Shown here one piece after another: positions 54,320 to 63,913 of a stretch of DNA of 64,000 nt. The stretch is from Muribaculaceae bacterium (GTDB lineage: Bacteria; Bacteroidota; Bacteroidia; Bacteroidales; Muribaculaceae): NCBI GenBank assembly GCA_017621845.1, contig JAGASI010000026.1, forward strand, positions 19,873 to 83,872, written 5' to 3'. Below the pieces are notes generated by a model that was not told where the DNA came from, ran no database searches, and saw nothing but the letters and a program-made list of their open reading frames with translations. Position numbers and translations under genes: made by a program. Position 1 is the first letter of the stretch. Every line of letters begins with the position of its first letter.

Positions 54320-54913
54320 TCAGGGTCTCAACACCTTAAACTCACCATTGCCACAAAGTCTCATCACAGTCGAGGGTAGCGATGGAACATTCTCGTCACG
54401 ACGGCTCGCACATATATAGTCAACACCGCCTCTTATTTCTTCACTGATTTCAGAGAATACTCTCGGTGATGGCTCTCCACTGATATTAGCTGAAGTCGAC
54501 ACCAAGGGACGACCCAACATGCGACACAGACGTGACGAAAACTCTTCGCGTGTAACCCTTACTCCCAGCGTGCCATCATCGCCCATCAATTCGGGTGCTA
54601 CATTTATTCCCTTATCATATACAATAGTTAACGGGCGCTCGCTATACTCTATAAGATTGTATGCCACGTCCGGGACATCGTTGACAACACGCTCAAGCAT
54701 CCCGATATCTCCTACAAGGGTAATGAGGGCCTTGTGATCATCTCGTCCTTTCAGCGCATATACCTGCCTTACAGCTGCTGAGTTTGTAGCATCACATCCT
54801 ATACCCCACACCGTGTCTGTAGGATACAATATGAGACCTCCTTTTTTCAGCACCGCTACAGCCTGCTTTAAATCCTCCTGTACCGGCGATGATGTATATT
54901 CTGTCCTGCTCAT
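54320..54913 (-). CDS. tsaC: L-threonylcarbamoyladenylate synthase
   Basis: 197 residues, the single-domain TsaC/YrdC form. KKGGLILYPTDTVWGIGCDA, ALKGRDDHKALITL, RPLTIVYDKG, GVRVTREEFSSRLC and GRPLVSTSANISGEPSP are the family signatures. It uses threonine, bicarbonate and ATP to make the precursor for the t6A base at tRNA position 37. It is the first gene of the short leftward run with the wcaJ-like and clc genes. Confidence 0.92.
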   Translation of the reverse strand: MSRTEYTSSPVQEDLKQAVAVLKKGGLILYPTDTVWGIGCDATNSAAVRQVYALKGRDDHKALITLVGDIGMLERVVNDVPDVAYNLIEYSERPLTIVYDKGINVAPELMGDDGTLGVRVTREEFSSRLCRMLGRPLVSTSANISGEPSPRVFSEISEEIRGGVDYICASRRDENVPSLPSTVMRLCGNGEFKVLRP

Positions 54914-54969
54914 TATGTTGTCTTTTTGTCTTAACTAATTTAATTATTTTATCCTATTCATAAAGTCCG

Positions 54970-56931
54970 TCAGTTGGCAAAGTCGACCGAGACTCCTATC
55001 TGGAAACGACGTGGATTCATCGGGTAATGGGGTAAGGAAAAGTACTCGTTACCCATCCAACCTTGATTTATATGGGAGAAGAGGACATAAAAACGCGCCT
55101 TGCTCAATTTCATGTTGGCATATACATTCATAAACGGATAATTGCCTACCTTAACTTCTCGCTGATTATAGAAGCCCATGGTCGCCGGTTGGTATCCGGG
55201 AGCATAGTAGCTGGTATAGTAGTCACAGTCAACGCCAAGTTGCACCTTAAGCGTCGCGATGCGGAACAATAGATACAGATTGGTGTACACTCCAAACTTG
55301 GGCAACGAAATTACAGCGTCATCACTCGTGGTCTGATATGTCAGACGATTGTCCCAATGAAGTATCCCGACCCGGAGTTTCTGTTCAAGTCGTGCCGTGA
55401 ACACCTGCACTGACCCTCCATGCTGGACAGGCAAGCAATCGGGGCCAAAGTATATATGATTTTGCACATTTTCAACCCCTACATCCAGTAACGTACCGGT
55501 GTGACCGATATCCAGACGTCCTCCGGCTCGTAATGACCGCGTTTTACCAAAATCATTATGCCAGATGAAGTGATTGGACCTATAGTTATTCATGAGATAT
55601 GGGGCATGAATGTTTTTAAAGTGACCGTATGCGGTCAACCCCACCGTATCTCCTAACAACCTGAAACGAGTATCAACCGTACCAAAAACCTTGACATCAC
55701 CCGCTGCCTGACCTACCACGCCTAACTCGCCGGTGACATCATATCTCAATATCGACCCTCGTTGCTTGGTCAGCTGAGCGCCCACCCACAGCAAGCTCTG
55801 GCCTCGGCTTTCATCTATTGATGAATAAAATTCGGGCAAAGGGGTATACATTTCGTCCCCTGTAACCAACATTGTGTCCGGAGTTTGGGTGTACTTGCGA
55901 TACTGATAGGTGGCGTATGCCGCAAGACCAAACTTAGCCCATTTACTGAAGCCCTCAAGCATCGACACGCCCACTGTATTGGTCACTGACTGATATTTGG
56001 TAACATCACGCGTGCCCGTGCTACTGAAGTAAGTATTGTCAAAAAAATTGGTAGCTTCACCTGGAGCGCCATTCAAGAACAGATGCTTTCCGAAGCTGTA
56101 ATCCATTGTCCAGATAAATGACATCACCGGTATATAAGTGCGTCGCACCACAGTGTCCCCCTCGAGTTGCTCTTCATGCCAGTGACCGACTTTATAACGG
56201 TGATTCATCCACAGTTGACCACCGACATACTTGGTGTGGGCATCAGTCAAACGGGTCGGGATTGACTTGGAGTTGATTGATGACACGCCTCCTTGAAGTG
56301 CTGCCGGATCAGTGATATAACGGTCATCTGTAATACCTCCGTTTTCCTTATTCAACGAGTTGTAATGATTATAAAATCCCTGAAACTCATATCGGTCACC
56401 CATATATGACCCCGATGCGCCCCATGTAAGATTTTTAACGGCCTGATTGGCATACGACCCCTTGGAATACAAGTAGTCAAGCAATGCTCCAACTTGGGCG
56501 CGACGATTGATATTCCCCGAAAAATGGCCTGTCAATCGCTCCTGCGCAGTCTCTCGGCCTCCTGATGCATTATATGATAATAAAGTCATTGGCACACGTG
56601 AGTTATAGTACTTCATAGTCTGCTCTGATGGCAACCATGCACTCAGTGCATCTCTGAAATAAAAATCACTCATCGACTGCCGATCACTCCATATCATATT
56701 CATGCCCTCGGCTCCGAGATTGCCCGTCGAGGCCCATTCATCACTCACCGCTGAGGGAATAGAGCGTCTACAATAATTTTCAAACAGCGTGTCTATAGTA
56801 CTTTCGAGCCTAAGGCCCAATGGATTGGAAGCCTTCCACGCATAGGACGGTGCCAACTGTGGTTTCTTGGCCGCCTCCATGCCTATTACTATTCCACACA
56901 GTAGATATATCGTTAATATCAGTTTTTTCAT
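54970..56931 (-). CDS. Putative porin, Porin_10-like outer-membrane barrel
   Basis: 653 residues from the ATG at 56929-56931 (MKKLILTIYLLCGIVIGMEA); an earlier ATG at 57027 would add 32 residues with no signal peptide character, so it is rejected. Signal peptide residues 1-22, then alternating beta-strand sequence to the C-terminal FAN (aromatic end, VSVDFAN), typical for outer-membrane beta-barrels. The pattern and size match the Bacteroidetes family called putative porin. Substrate is unknown. A -7-like TATATTTG (minus strand, 56954-56961) is 20 bp upstream. It is divergent from the next outer-membrane protein. Confidence 0.78.
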   Translation of the reverse strand: MKKLILTIYLLCGIVIGMEAAKKPQLAPSYAWKASNPLGLRLESTIDTLFENYCRRSIPSAVSDEWASTGNLGAEGMNMIWSDRQSMSDFYFRDALSAWLPSEQTMKYYNSRVPMTLLSYNASGGRETAQERLTGHFSGNINRRAQVGALLDYLYSKGSYANQAVKNLTWGASGSYMGDRYEFQGFYNHYNSLNKENGGITDDRYITDPAALQGGVSSINSKSIPTRLTDAHTKYVGGQLWMNHRYKVGHWHEEQLEGDTVVRRTYIPVMSFIWTMDYSFGKHLFLNGAPGEATNFFDNTYFSSTGTRDVTKYQSVTNTVGVSMLEGFSKWAKFGLAAYATYQYRKYTQTPDTMLVTGDEMYTPLPEFYSSIDESRGQSLLWVGAQLTKQRGSILRYDVTGELGVVGQAAGDVKVFGTVDTRFRLLGDTVGLTAYGHFKNIHAPYLMNNYRSNHFIWHNDFGKTRSLRAGGRLDIGHTGTLLDVGVENVQNHIYFGPDCLPVQHGGSVQVFTARLEQKLRVGILHWDNRLTYQTTSDDAVISLPKFGVYTNLYLLFRIATLKVQLGVDCDYYTSYYAPGYQPATMGFYNQREVKVGNYPFMNVYANMKLSKARFYVLFSHINQGWMGNEYFSLPHYPMNPRRFQIGVSVDFAN

Positions 56932-57076
56932 CTGTCGTGTCTTTTTCAACCAACAAATATAGCTATAATTTCTGACTTGCACCCTATTTATATGTTTCCC
57001 CCCAAAAAATTTCACATACCCTGTCACATTCTATTTCCTGCAACGTCTAATCAATAAACAACTATTAAGAATTTAT

Positions 57077-59155
57077 ATGTCACGTAAAATTTCAACATTA
57101 TTTATGATTGCAGGATGTGCCGTTGGCTCCTTTGCTCAAGAGACTGTCGACAGTATTGCACCTGAAGAACTTAAAGAGATAGTAATTGAAGCACCTAAAG
57201 TAATACGCAAGGCCGACATGGATGTATACCATCCTTCCCAAAGTGCCATTGACAACTCCAAAAACGGTATCCAGCTCATCAACAACCTTATGATACCATC
57301 ATTGACAATCAACGATGCATTAAGTACAATCCGGGCGGCCGGTCAGTCGGTACAAGTGCGCATCAACGGACGCGAGGCATCTCTCGATCAAGTACGCGCA
57401 CTTCTACCCGAGACCATCAAGCGAGTCGAATGGATTGACAACCCCGGACTCAGGTATGCCGGCGCCAATTATGTCATCAACCTGATCGTTGCCAACCCAA
57501 CCGTGGGAGGCTCGTTGATGACCAAAGTACAACAAATCCTGACAACACCTTTTGGCACATATATGGCTGATGCAAAATTTAACTCGGGATACTCCCAATG
57601 GCAAGTTGGTGCCTACGGCAAACTCACCAACAACATCAAGACCTCACGCGACTATACCGAGACATTTACCTATCCTGACGGAGCACCAATCACACGTGAT
57701 GAAACTTCACGAGGTGGTCACGTTAACAACGATGCACTCAACGCTTGGGCAAGCTATAACTATATCAAGCCCGACACCACTGTCTTTGTCGCCGAACTGT
57801 CCCTTTACTCCAAATTAAACGATAAGGAACACTATGACGGCTTGCTGTCGCTGAGCAATGGCACCGAAGATATTTATCTCACTGATACTCAAGGAAGCAA
57901 CGGCAACACACCAAGTCTGTCGCTGTATTGGCAACAGAATCTCGCCCGTAAACAAATGCTCGTCTTAAACTTTTACACTTCTTTATATTGGGGTCGCACC
58001 TACTCTGATTACATCGAACAATACCCCGGCGCAGACTCTTATCTGACCGATGTCCACACTAATATCAAAGACCGCAACCAAGTATATTCGTTAGAAGCCA
58101 ACTACATCAAGAAGTGGGCCAACTCACGATTTACCGCCGGTGCCTCATACACCGCCAACCGTAACCGCTCTACATACCTCAATCTTGATGGCAAGGTTTT
58201 TCACCAACGACAAGACAAGGTTTACATGTTTGCCGAATATTTTCAACGTTTCGGTAAATGGACAGCTACCGCCGGCATGGGTGTACATTACACTAACTAT
58301 CTTTTTAAAGAATCTGAACGCGGAAATCACTCCTGGCGTCCACGCCCTCAGGCTACATTGACTTATTCTATCAATCCACGACACAACCTGCGACTTAATT
58401 TCACGTCTTGGCAGTCCACGCCTTCTCTTTCCCAGACCAATACCGTACCTCAGCAACTTGACGGATTCCAATGGCAAGTGGGTAATCCTAACCTCAAGAC
58501 CTCCAACTCCTACATGCTTACTCTCCGATATGGGTTCAACTTACCACGTGTCAACGGCACATTCGGCGTACGAGCCTTCAGTTCTCCCAATGCCATCACA
58601 CCCCTGATGACTTGGAATGATGACAAGTTGATTACCTCCTACGAGAACTCACGCGGTCTCCAGAACATCTCATTCTTCCTCGCTCCCCAGATTGAAATCA
58701 TCCCCAACCTACTCACTATCAGCGGATACATCCAATATCGCGCAGAACGTATGCGAGGCACCGGATATACCCTTTACAACCACGGCTGGTGTGGTAACGT
58801 TGACCTCCAGGTGACATACCGCGGATTTGAATTGTCAGTCTTTTATAATAAAGCCCAACGAGACCTATGGGGTGAGAAAATCACATGGGGAGAAGACATG
58901 AGTGCCATCGAACTGAATTACAACTGGAAAAACTGGCAATTCTCTGCCGGATACATTATGCCATTTGCAAGATATGACCAAGGTTCCAAATCTCTGAGCC
59001 ACTGGAACAATAACGAAAAACACATGCGTGTCGACCTGCGTATGCCATTTATCGGGTTCAGTTACAACCTGCAATGGGGACATCAGAAACGCGGTGCCCA
59101 GAAACTCATCAACGCCGATGCCAACGTTGACACATCCAAAGCCGCCGGTCGCTAA
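57077..59155 (+). CDS. Outer-membrane beta-barrel protein, TonB-receptor-like
   Basis: 692 residues with a signal peptide (to about residue 20, SFAQ). Residues about 25-115 resemble a plug domain (APEELKEIVIEAPKVIRKAD, GQSVQVRINGREASLDQVRAL, GANYVINLI), followed by an outer-membrane barrel with many aromatic residues (about 120-692). It is in the OMP_b-brl_3-like family of TonB-dependent-receptor relatives in Bacteroidetes, which lack the N-terminal carboxypeptidase-like domain seen in SusC. No partner SusD lipoprotein is adjacent. The last residues after SYNLQWGHQKRG are polar, so the barrel may not end at the C-terminus. Confidence 0.75.
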   Translation: MSRKISTLFMIAGCAVGSFAQETVDSIAPEELKEIVIEAPKVIRKADMDVYHPSQSAIDNSKNGIQLINNLMIPSLTINDALSTIRAAGQSVQVRINGREASLDQVRALLPETIKRVEWIDNPGLRYAGANYVINLIVANPTVGGSLMTKVQQILTTPFGTYMADAKFNSGYSQWQVGAYGKLTNNIKTSRDYTETFTYPDGAPITRDETSRGGHVNNDALNAWASYNYIKPDTTVFVAELSLYSKLNDKEHYDGLLSLSNGTEDIYLTDTQGSNGNTPSLSLYWQQNLARKQMLVLNFYTSLYWGRTYSDYIEQYPGADSYLTDVHTNIKDRNQVYSLEANYIKKWANSRFTAGASYTANRNRSTYLNLDGKVFHQRQDKVYMFAEYFQRFGKWTATAGMGVHYTNYLFKESERGNHSWRPRPQATLTYSINPRHNLRLNFTSWQSTPSLSQTNTVPQQLDGFQWQVGNPNLKTSNSYMLTLRYGFNLPRVNGTFGVRAFSSPNAITPLMTWNDDKLITSYENSRGLQNISFFLAPQIEIIPNLLTISGYIQYRAERMRGTGYTLYNHGWCGNVDLQVTYRGFELSVFYNKAQRDLWGEKITWGEDMSAIELNYNWKNWQFSAGYIMPFARYDQGSKSLSHWNNNEKHMRVDLRMPFIGFSYNLQWGHQKRGAQKLINADANVDTSKAAGR

Positions 59156-59248
59156 GGCTCCATCTCACAACCATAAATAAGACATCCTCAATATCCATGT
59201 TACCACCGCTTGCCTCGGTAAACACATGTTAATAGTTACTAATATAAC

Positions 59249-59289
59249 GGCAAGAAGCCCCGCAACTATATGTTACGGGGCTTCTTGCC
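59249..59289. terminator. Bidirectional hairpin terminator
   Basis: GGCAAGAAGCCCCG (59249-59262) pairs perfectly with 59276-59289. Genes converge here (outer-membrane protein and rpmH). No T-runs flank it, so the class is inferred from stem strength and position. Confidence 0.6.
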
Positions 59290-59305
59290 ATAAAGTAATT
59301 ATCGA

Positions 59306-59461
59306 TTACTTGCTGGCGATACGATCTGACACTGTCAGATAGGCACGACCCTTGGCACGACGACGTGCGAGGACTTTACGGCCTTCGGGAGTTGACATAC
59401 GCTCACGGAAACCGTGCTTGTTAACTCTCTTACGATTAGATGGTTGGAACGTTCTTTTCAT
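59306..59461 (-). CDS. rpmH: Ribosomal protein L34
   Basis: 51 residues: [20 protein letters not shown] then [20 protein letters not shown] and a short Bacteroidetes-type tail ending SDRIASK. The length and sequence are those of bacterial L34. Start ATG is at 59459-59461. It stands alone: rnpA, often next to rpmH in other phyla, is not seen. The promoter is a perfect match (next entry). Confidence 0.97.
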   Translation of the reverse strand: MKRTFQPSNRKRVNKHGFRERMSTPEGRKVLARRRAKGRAYLTVSDRIASK

Positions 59462-59504
59462 TGCAATGTATTTCTATTTGTTATATGTTATCGTAATCGG
59501 ACTG

Positions 59505-59536
59505 CAAATTTAATAATTTTTTTTTAACCACACAAA
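59505..59536 (-). promoter_or_regulatory. Promoter of rpmH
   Basis: On the minus strand TTTG (59533-59536), a 20-bp spacer and TAAATTTG (59505-59512) match the Bacteroidetes consensus exactly; leader about 40 bases. Confidence 0.8.
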
Positions 59537-59608
59537 TCATTTAACGGCTAACAAATCAAAAACACTTTTTAGACGCCTTTTAGACTCGATTTAGACACGT
59601 CTAATGTC

Positions 59609-60748
59609 TCAACCTATGAGTTCTACTCCAATTCCTGGACGTTCAGGAATCGTGACCTTGCCGTCAACAATCTTAATTCCATCAAATATATCATTAGCAA
59701 TCAATAGATTGCCATCAAGGTCAGCATAGTCTACCAATGGTGAGAGCTGAGCAGCTGCAGTCACAGCACAGGACGTTTCAGTCATACAGCCTATCATCAC
59801 CTTCATACCCAAGGCTCGCGCAAGTGTTGCCATCTGATAAGCCTCATGTAATCCGGTCGATTTCATCAATTTGATATTTATGCCGTCATAGGCCTCCGAG
59901 GCACGCTTCACATCAGGCAATCGCTGGAAAAATTCATCGGCAATCAACGGCAACGGCGAACGTTCTCTCAACCATGCAGTCTCTTCTATCATCTCTTTGG
60001 GCATAGGCTGTTCAACAAACAGACAGTTACGCTCGGCGAGCCAATGGCACATCTCAAGGGCCTCCTCTTTGTTGCTCCATCCCTGATTGACATCTACACA
60101 TATTGGCACATCAGTCTTGCTGCGGATGATTTCAACCAATTCTTTATCATTATCCAGCCCCATCTTAACCTTAATTACCTTGTATGGCGAAGCTTCGTCA
60201 ACTTTCTGACGCACGACATCGGCCTTGTCAATACCGATGGTAAATGAAGTGTTCGGACAATTTTCGGGATTGAGGCCCCATATTTTATACCATGGTTGCC
60301 CCATTATCTTACCCAGCAAATCATACAACGCTATATCTACCGAAGCCTTGGCAGCACGGTTGTTGGGAGCTACGCTCTCCATATAGGCATGTATATCTTC
60401 TATTCTGAACGGATCGTTAAACTGAGACAAGTCAAGCGATGACAGAAACTTGCACACCGAGTCTACACTCTCGCCCAAATATGGAGGCATAGACGCTTCG
60501 CCATAGCCCACAATACCATCACACGTCAATCTGACTTGGACACCAGGTGTAGTAGTACGCTGATACTTTGCAAGATTAAAAGCGTGCCGTAACTGCAATT
60601 CGTAGGGTTCGAATGTTAAATTAAGACGTCCGGGCTTAAATATTTTTCTTGTTGGCTTATTTCCTGCCGATAATGACAAGGGGGACGTTGCTACTGCTAC
60701 AGCTGCTGCGCCTAATGCACTTACTTTTAGAAAATTTCTGCGATCCAT
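59609..60748 (-). CDS. L-Ala-D/L-Glu epimerase (dipeptide epimerase)
   Basis: 379 residues. It begins MDRRNFLKVSALGAAAVAVA, a twin-arginine-type signal with possible Tat export. Enolase-superfamily core: KVIKVKMG with a Lys pair, CVDVNQGW and LFVEQPMP and LIADEFF with three metal ligands, and INIKLMKSTG with the second catalytic Lys. Dipeptide epimerases interconvert L-Ala-D-Glu and L-Ala-L-Glu during recycling of peptidoglycan peptides. It is the third and last gene of a leftward set with the NlpC/P60 and transglutaminase-like genes, separated by 96 bp. Confidence 0.88.
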   Translation of the reverse strand: MDRRNFLKVSALGAAAVAVATSPLSLSAGNKPTRKIFKPGRLNLTFEPYELQLRHAFNLAKYQRTTTPGVQVRLTCDGIVGYGEASMPPYLGESVDSVCKFLSSLDLSQFNDPFRIEDIHAYMESVAPNNRAAKASVDIALYDLLGKIMGQPWYKIWGLNPENCPNTSFTIGIDKADVVRQKVDEASPYKVIKVKMGLDNDKELVEIIRSKTDVPICVDVNQGWSNKEEALEMCHWLAERNCLFVEQPMPKEMIEETAWLRERSPLPLIADEFFQRLPDVKRASEAYDGINIKLMKSTGLHEAYQMATLARALGMKVMIGCMTETSCAVTAAAQLSPLVDYADLDGNLLIANDIFDGIKIVDGKVTIPERPGIGVELIG

Positions 60749-60844
60749 ATATTGTGTTGATATTAGTTTCTATTATTATTTTTTTACAGGTCTAAGCTAC
60801 GTAACACCTTATGTATAACGTTAATAACACGTTAATTATTGTCT

Positions 60845-62026
60845 TTATTGCTGGTTAAAATACCACGGGTGATTGCGGGCATAAGTAATGCCGTTTGTTC
60901 CCTCGTTGCCATGAATACGCACCGCATGCAGAAAGTCTGACCTCTCATAAATCTCACTACCGGGATCAACACTATTGCGCCGTACTCGTCCCGACGAATG
61001 GACATAATTGCCATCGTGGTCGTACACCGCAACGTGAGTCACGCGTCCTGTTTTGATATTTCCGAAAAACAACAAATCACCGGGTTCACATGTACGCCAG
61101 TCCTCAGCTTCAATACGAGTGCCGGTCAATGCCTGCTGTGATGCATCACGCATCAATATTATGCCATTAGCAAGATAGGAGACCTTGGCCAGTCCCGAAC
61201 AATCAAGAGTCTTTATCGAGGCCCCACCCCATAGATAAGGTGTTCCTTCCATCGAATAAGCCTGATCAAGGATTACATCGGGGTTAAAGTCCTGGGCCGC
61301 CCATACCTCGATTGGGGTTACAGCCGATTTTTCTACCCAGCATCGACGCCCGTCAGGCAATTCTATCTCTACCATCCCCGACTTTTCTCTATTACCGGTT
61401 GGCCTAACTATATTTCCGGTTACAAGATCAGTTACTACTTCCCTGGCACCTGTTGCCTTGGGCGATATATATGCTCTTACTTGATACGGTGAAGTAACAA
61501 CATAGCGAGGTGACTCGCGCCACGATTTCATCTCAGCTTCACTTTTTATTACCACCGATGAAGACGGAATCCATGAGATGTAACCATCGGGAGTTTGCGC
61601 CAAATACCAATCATTTTCCTCTGACAAAATTCTAATTGGCATTCCCATGATAGATTGTGTTGCCATCTCGGCGGCATGGGATTTGCCACTCCTCATTGGA
61701 GTTACTGACAGCCGTGTCAATGCCCACTTGTCATCCGGATAGACATAGACACTATTTGTCAACTTTATACCCCTACTGCTGAGCTCATGCTCAAGACTGT
61801 CAAGTATCCATCCCTCAGAGATTTCACCATCAATCACAACATCTGTTCCTACACCCTGACGCGCTGTAACATTATAAATAATCTGGCGTTTGTCAGGAGC
61901 ATACTTGGCTTTTATTTCCTTTATCACTTTTTCAGTTGCGTCAATTCTGCTCTCGGCTATGGCACTCTGACCCGATGTAACAACAAGGGCTGCAAGCCCC
62001 ATTACAATCGTTCTATATTTTTTCAT
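60845..62026 (-). CDS. NlpC/P60 peptidase with SH3 domains, muropeptide-type
   Basis: 393 residues with a signal peptide (residues about 1-25). Two SH3-like domains (about 115-230) precede a C-terminal NlpC/P60 domain: TLDCSGLAKVSY with the nucleophile Cys and VTHVAVYDHDGNYVHSSG with the catalytic His. Proteins with this architecture cut gamma-D-Glu-diamino acid bonds in cell-wall peptides (YkfC/DPP6 type). It fits the adjacent dipeptide epimerase, which would handle the L-Ala-D-Glu it releases. Confidence 0.87.
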   Translation of the reverse strand: MKKYRTIVMGLAALVVTSGQSAIAESRIDATEKVIKEIKAKYAPDKRQIIYNVTARQGVGTDVVIDGEISEGWILDSLEHELSSRGIKLTNSVYVYPDDKWALTRLSVTPMRSGKSHAAEMATQSIMGMPIRILSEENDWYLAQTPDGYISWIPSSSVVIKSEAEMKSWRESPRYVVTSPYQVRAYISPKATGAREVVTDLVTGNIVRPTGNREKSGMVEIELPDGRRCWVEKSAVTPIEVWAAQDFNPDVILDQAYSMEGTPYLWGGASIKTLDCSGLAKVSYLANGIILMRDASQQALTGTRIEAEDWRTCEPGDLLFFGNIKTGRVTHVAVYDHDGNYVHSSGRVRRNSVDPGSEIYERSDFLHAVRIHGNEGTNGITYARNHPWYFNQQ

Positions 62027-62105
62027 CTTGTATCATTTTAAGGTTTATTCAAACACTATTATTTTAACTTATTGATATGGCAACTTACATCCAAGCCACT
62101 AATAT

Positions 62106-63461
62106 TTAATTCAATATTTCAAGACTGCTGTCCCACATGGGATAGAACAGATTACCCTTGGTCGATTCAACCTCGCCTAACTGGAAATCTACAGTCTCAC
62201 TACGCACATATTTTTTGGCAGGATAAAACTCACCACACACACCTCGGTTAACAGCCATACGATGCACATCCTGGCCGGTTGAATAGAATTTGACCACACG
62301 AGGGTCACTTGATGGGGTATAACGTCCAAATGAAACATCTACCGGGACCCATCCCACTCCTTCATAATATACTTCGGCCCAGTCGTGAAGATTTTTTTCG
62401 CCGGGATGTAGCATCCATCCACTCTCCCAACGTGCCGGCACTCCCAATGATCTCATAATCGAGATATACAACAACGCTACCTGTCCACAATCACCATGCC
62501 CCTCTCTCAATACATAATCGGGGATACAACTGATAGTACTGTATTCACGAGCCCCTGCCCAAGGATAACGGTTGATAATATAATCATACACCAATTCACT
62601 TTGACGATAAGGATTAGTTTCATCCCCTACTATATCTTTAGCCAAATCGTTATAAATTAATATATGGGGTTGCTCTATCTTGGTATATTTTTTATATTCG
62701 TCACTTTCCTTATTATATGGTTTAAGATTACGCAGAATATACTCCGGAGCATAATACTGTCCTTTAGCTATATACTCACCAACATACTCAAAGTGAGTAG
62801 TCTTTCCCTTCTCTACCGGGCGTTCCATATATATCGAGGAATGAATACTTTGTTCAGGAGTAGACATCACATAATCCTGACTCGCGCTTAAAATCCTGAT
62901 ATCATCTTGACGTCCATTATCAAATACCATAGGCATCCACACCCTCAGTGTATCACCTTCAAGAACATCACTATAAGGAACATCTATACTAAAGCGATAC
63001 TTTACCCTACGCGAGGCATCACTCCTGGTATGTCCATCACCAATACTATGGTTAACAACATCCCTAACATACTCTATACGTTTTTCTGACGCCGTGCCTC
63101 CTCTCAGCTTCCATCCTCCATTCATCTCCGGATTAAGCAACTTAAGGTTTTTTATAGACTTATGATGTACGCGCTCGACTCCATCGATAACCTTAGTCTC
63201 AATGTAATGTTTATCGGCATACTCTCTTATACGCGATGCAACACTATCACCATATAGCTTGGCAATCTCATCGCGAGCCTGATCAAATGTTAACCTGAAA
63301 TCGCTCAACAAGCGTGACTTAATAGCAGCAGCCGAATCCGCCTCAACCCACCTGTTTCCAGTCTCAGCATAACCCACATAGTCACAACCTATCAATATCA
63401 AAGCTGCAATTCCAACACGAGTTATACATTTCACACTCCCCTTAAAAGGCAATACTATCAT
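62106..63461 (-). CDS. Transglutaminase-like cysteine peptidase
   Basis: 451 residues. Membrane/signal segment at about residues 13-31 (ITRVGIAALILIGCDYVGYA); a lipobox-like Cys is present (LIGC), so it may be a lipoprotein. The catalytic triad is visible: HGDCGQVALLYISIMRSLGV (Cys), NLHDWAEVYYE (His) and WVPVDVSFG (Asp). The N-terminal 200 residues are unplaced. In Bacteroidetes such proteins sit with cell-wall peptide recycling enzymes; the substrate here is inferred from the neighbours. Confidence 0.8.
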   Translation of the reverse strand: MIVLPFKGSVKCITRVGIAALILIGCDYVGYAETGNRWVEADSAAAIKSRLLSDFRLTFDQARDEIAKLYGDSVASRIREYADKHYIETKVIDGVERVHHKSIKNLKLLNPEMNGGWKLRGGTASEKRIEYVRDVVNHSIGDGHTRSDASRRVKYRFSIDVPYSDVLEGDTLRVWMPMVFDNGRQDDIRILSASQDYVMSTPEQSIHSSIYMERPVEKGKTTHFEYVGEYIAKGQYYAPEYILRNLKPYNKESDEYKKYTKIEQPHILIYNDLAKDIVGDETNPYRQSELVYDYIINRYPWAGAREYSTISCIPDYVLREGHGDCGQVALLYISIMRSLGVPARWESGWMLHPGEKNLHDWAEVYYEGVGWVPVDVSFGRYTPSSDPRVVKFYSTGQDVHRMAVNRGVCGEFYPAKKYVRSETVDFQLGEVESTKGNLFYPMWDSSLEILN

Positions 63462-63481
63462 AATCTAAAAAATAAAGATAT

Positions 63482-63513
63482 CAAAATAAGGTTATACTCA
63501 AGGCTAAACCAAA
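63482..63513 (-). promoter_or_regulatory. Promoter of the peptidoglycan-peptide recycling genes
   Basis: On the minus strand TTTG (63510-63513), a 20-bp spacer and TTATTTTG (63482-63489; one mismatch to TAnnTTTG), about 20 bp before the transglutaminase start. Confidence 0.6.
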
Positions 63514-63869
63514 TACACAAAATGATTGGCCACGTAAAACTACAAAAAAAAATTTAACCCATCACCATAACGTCTCCAAAAATACAGGAATTTTTTATCT
63601 CATCAATTCATACTCACCCATCAATTATATTACAAGACAACGCCCAAGAAGACAACAAACATTATAACACATAACCAGATCAGCCGACAGGGGCGGTTGG
63701 TATGGGTCGGCATGCAAAACGAAGCCTATAACAAAAGGAGCCTATAACAATATGATACACTTGAAAGGCCACGGTTAGAGCCGTTCAACACCTCGGGTCG
63801 AAGCCTGTCAGTGCAGTGACGGATAATTCTGGATTAAGGATGAGCGGGGGCTGGTGGGCATGGGATAAA
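63514..63869. other. Gap between cell-wall genes and the rRNA operon
   Basis: No gene. AGCCTATAACAA is repeated at 63723-63734 and 63739-63750. The rest shows no structure that I can name. Confidence 0.4.
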
Positions 63870-63910
63870 AAAAGGCCGCGCGGCAGGTCTCGGGGACTTG
63901 TCGCGCGGCT
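63870..63910 (-). terminator. rRNA operon terminator
   Basis: Reading on the minus strand, GCCGCGCG (63902-63909) pairs with CGCGCGGC (63875-63882), with further pairing inward, followed by a run of seven T residues. It lies just after the 5S 3' end. Confidence 0.88.
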
Positions 63911-63913
63911 GAA

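Noticed and set aside
56932..57027. Longer porin start
   Set aside because: Would put 32 residues before a clear signal peptide and covers the -7 element.
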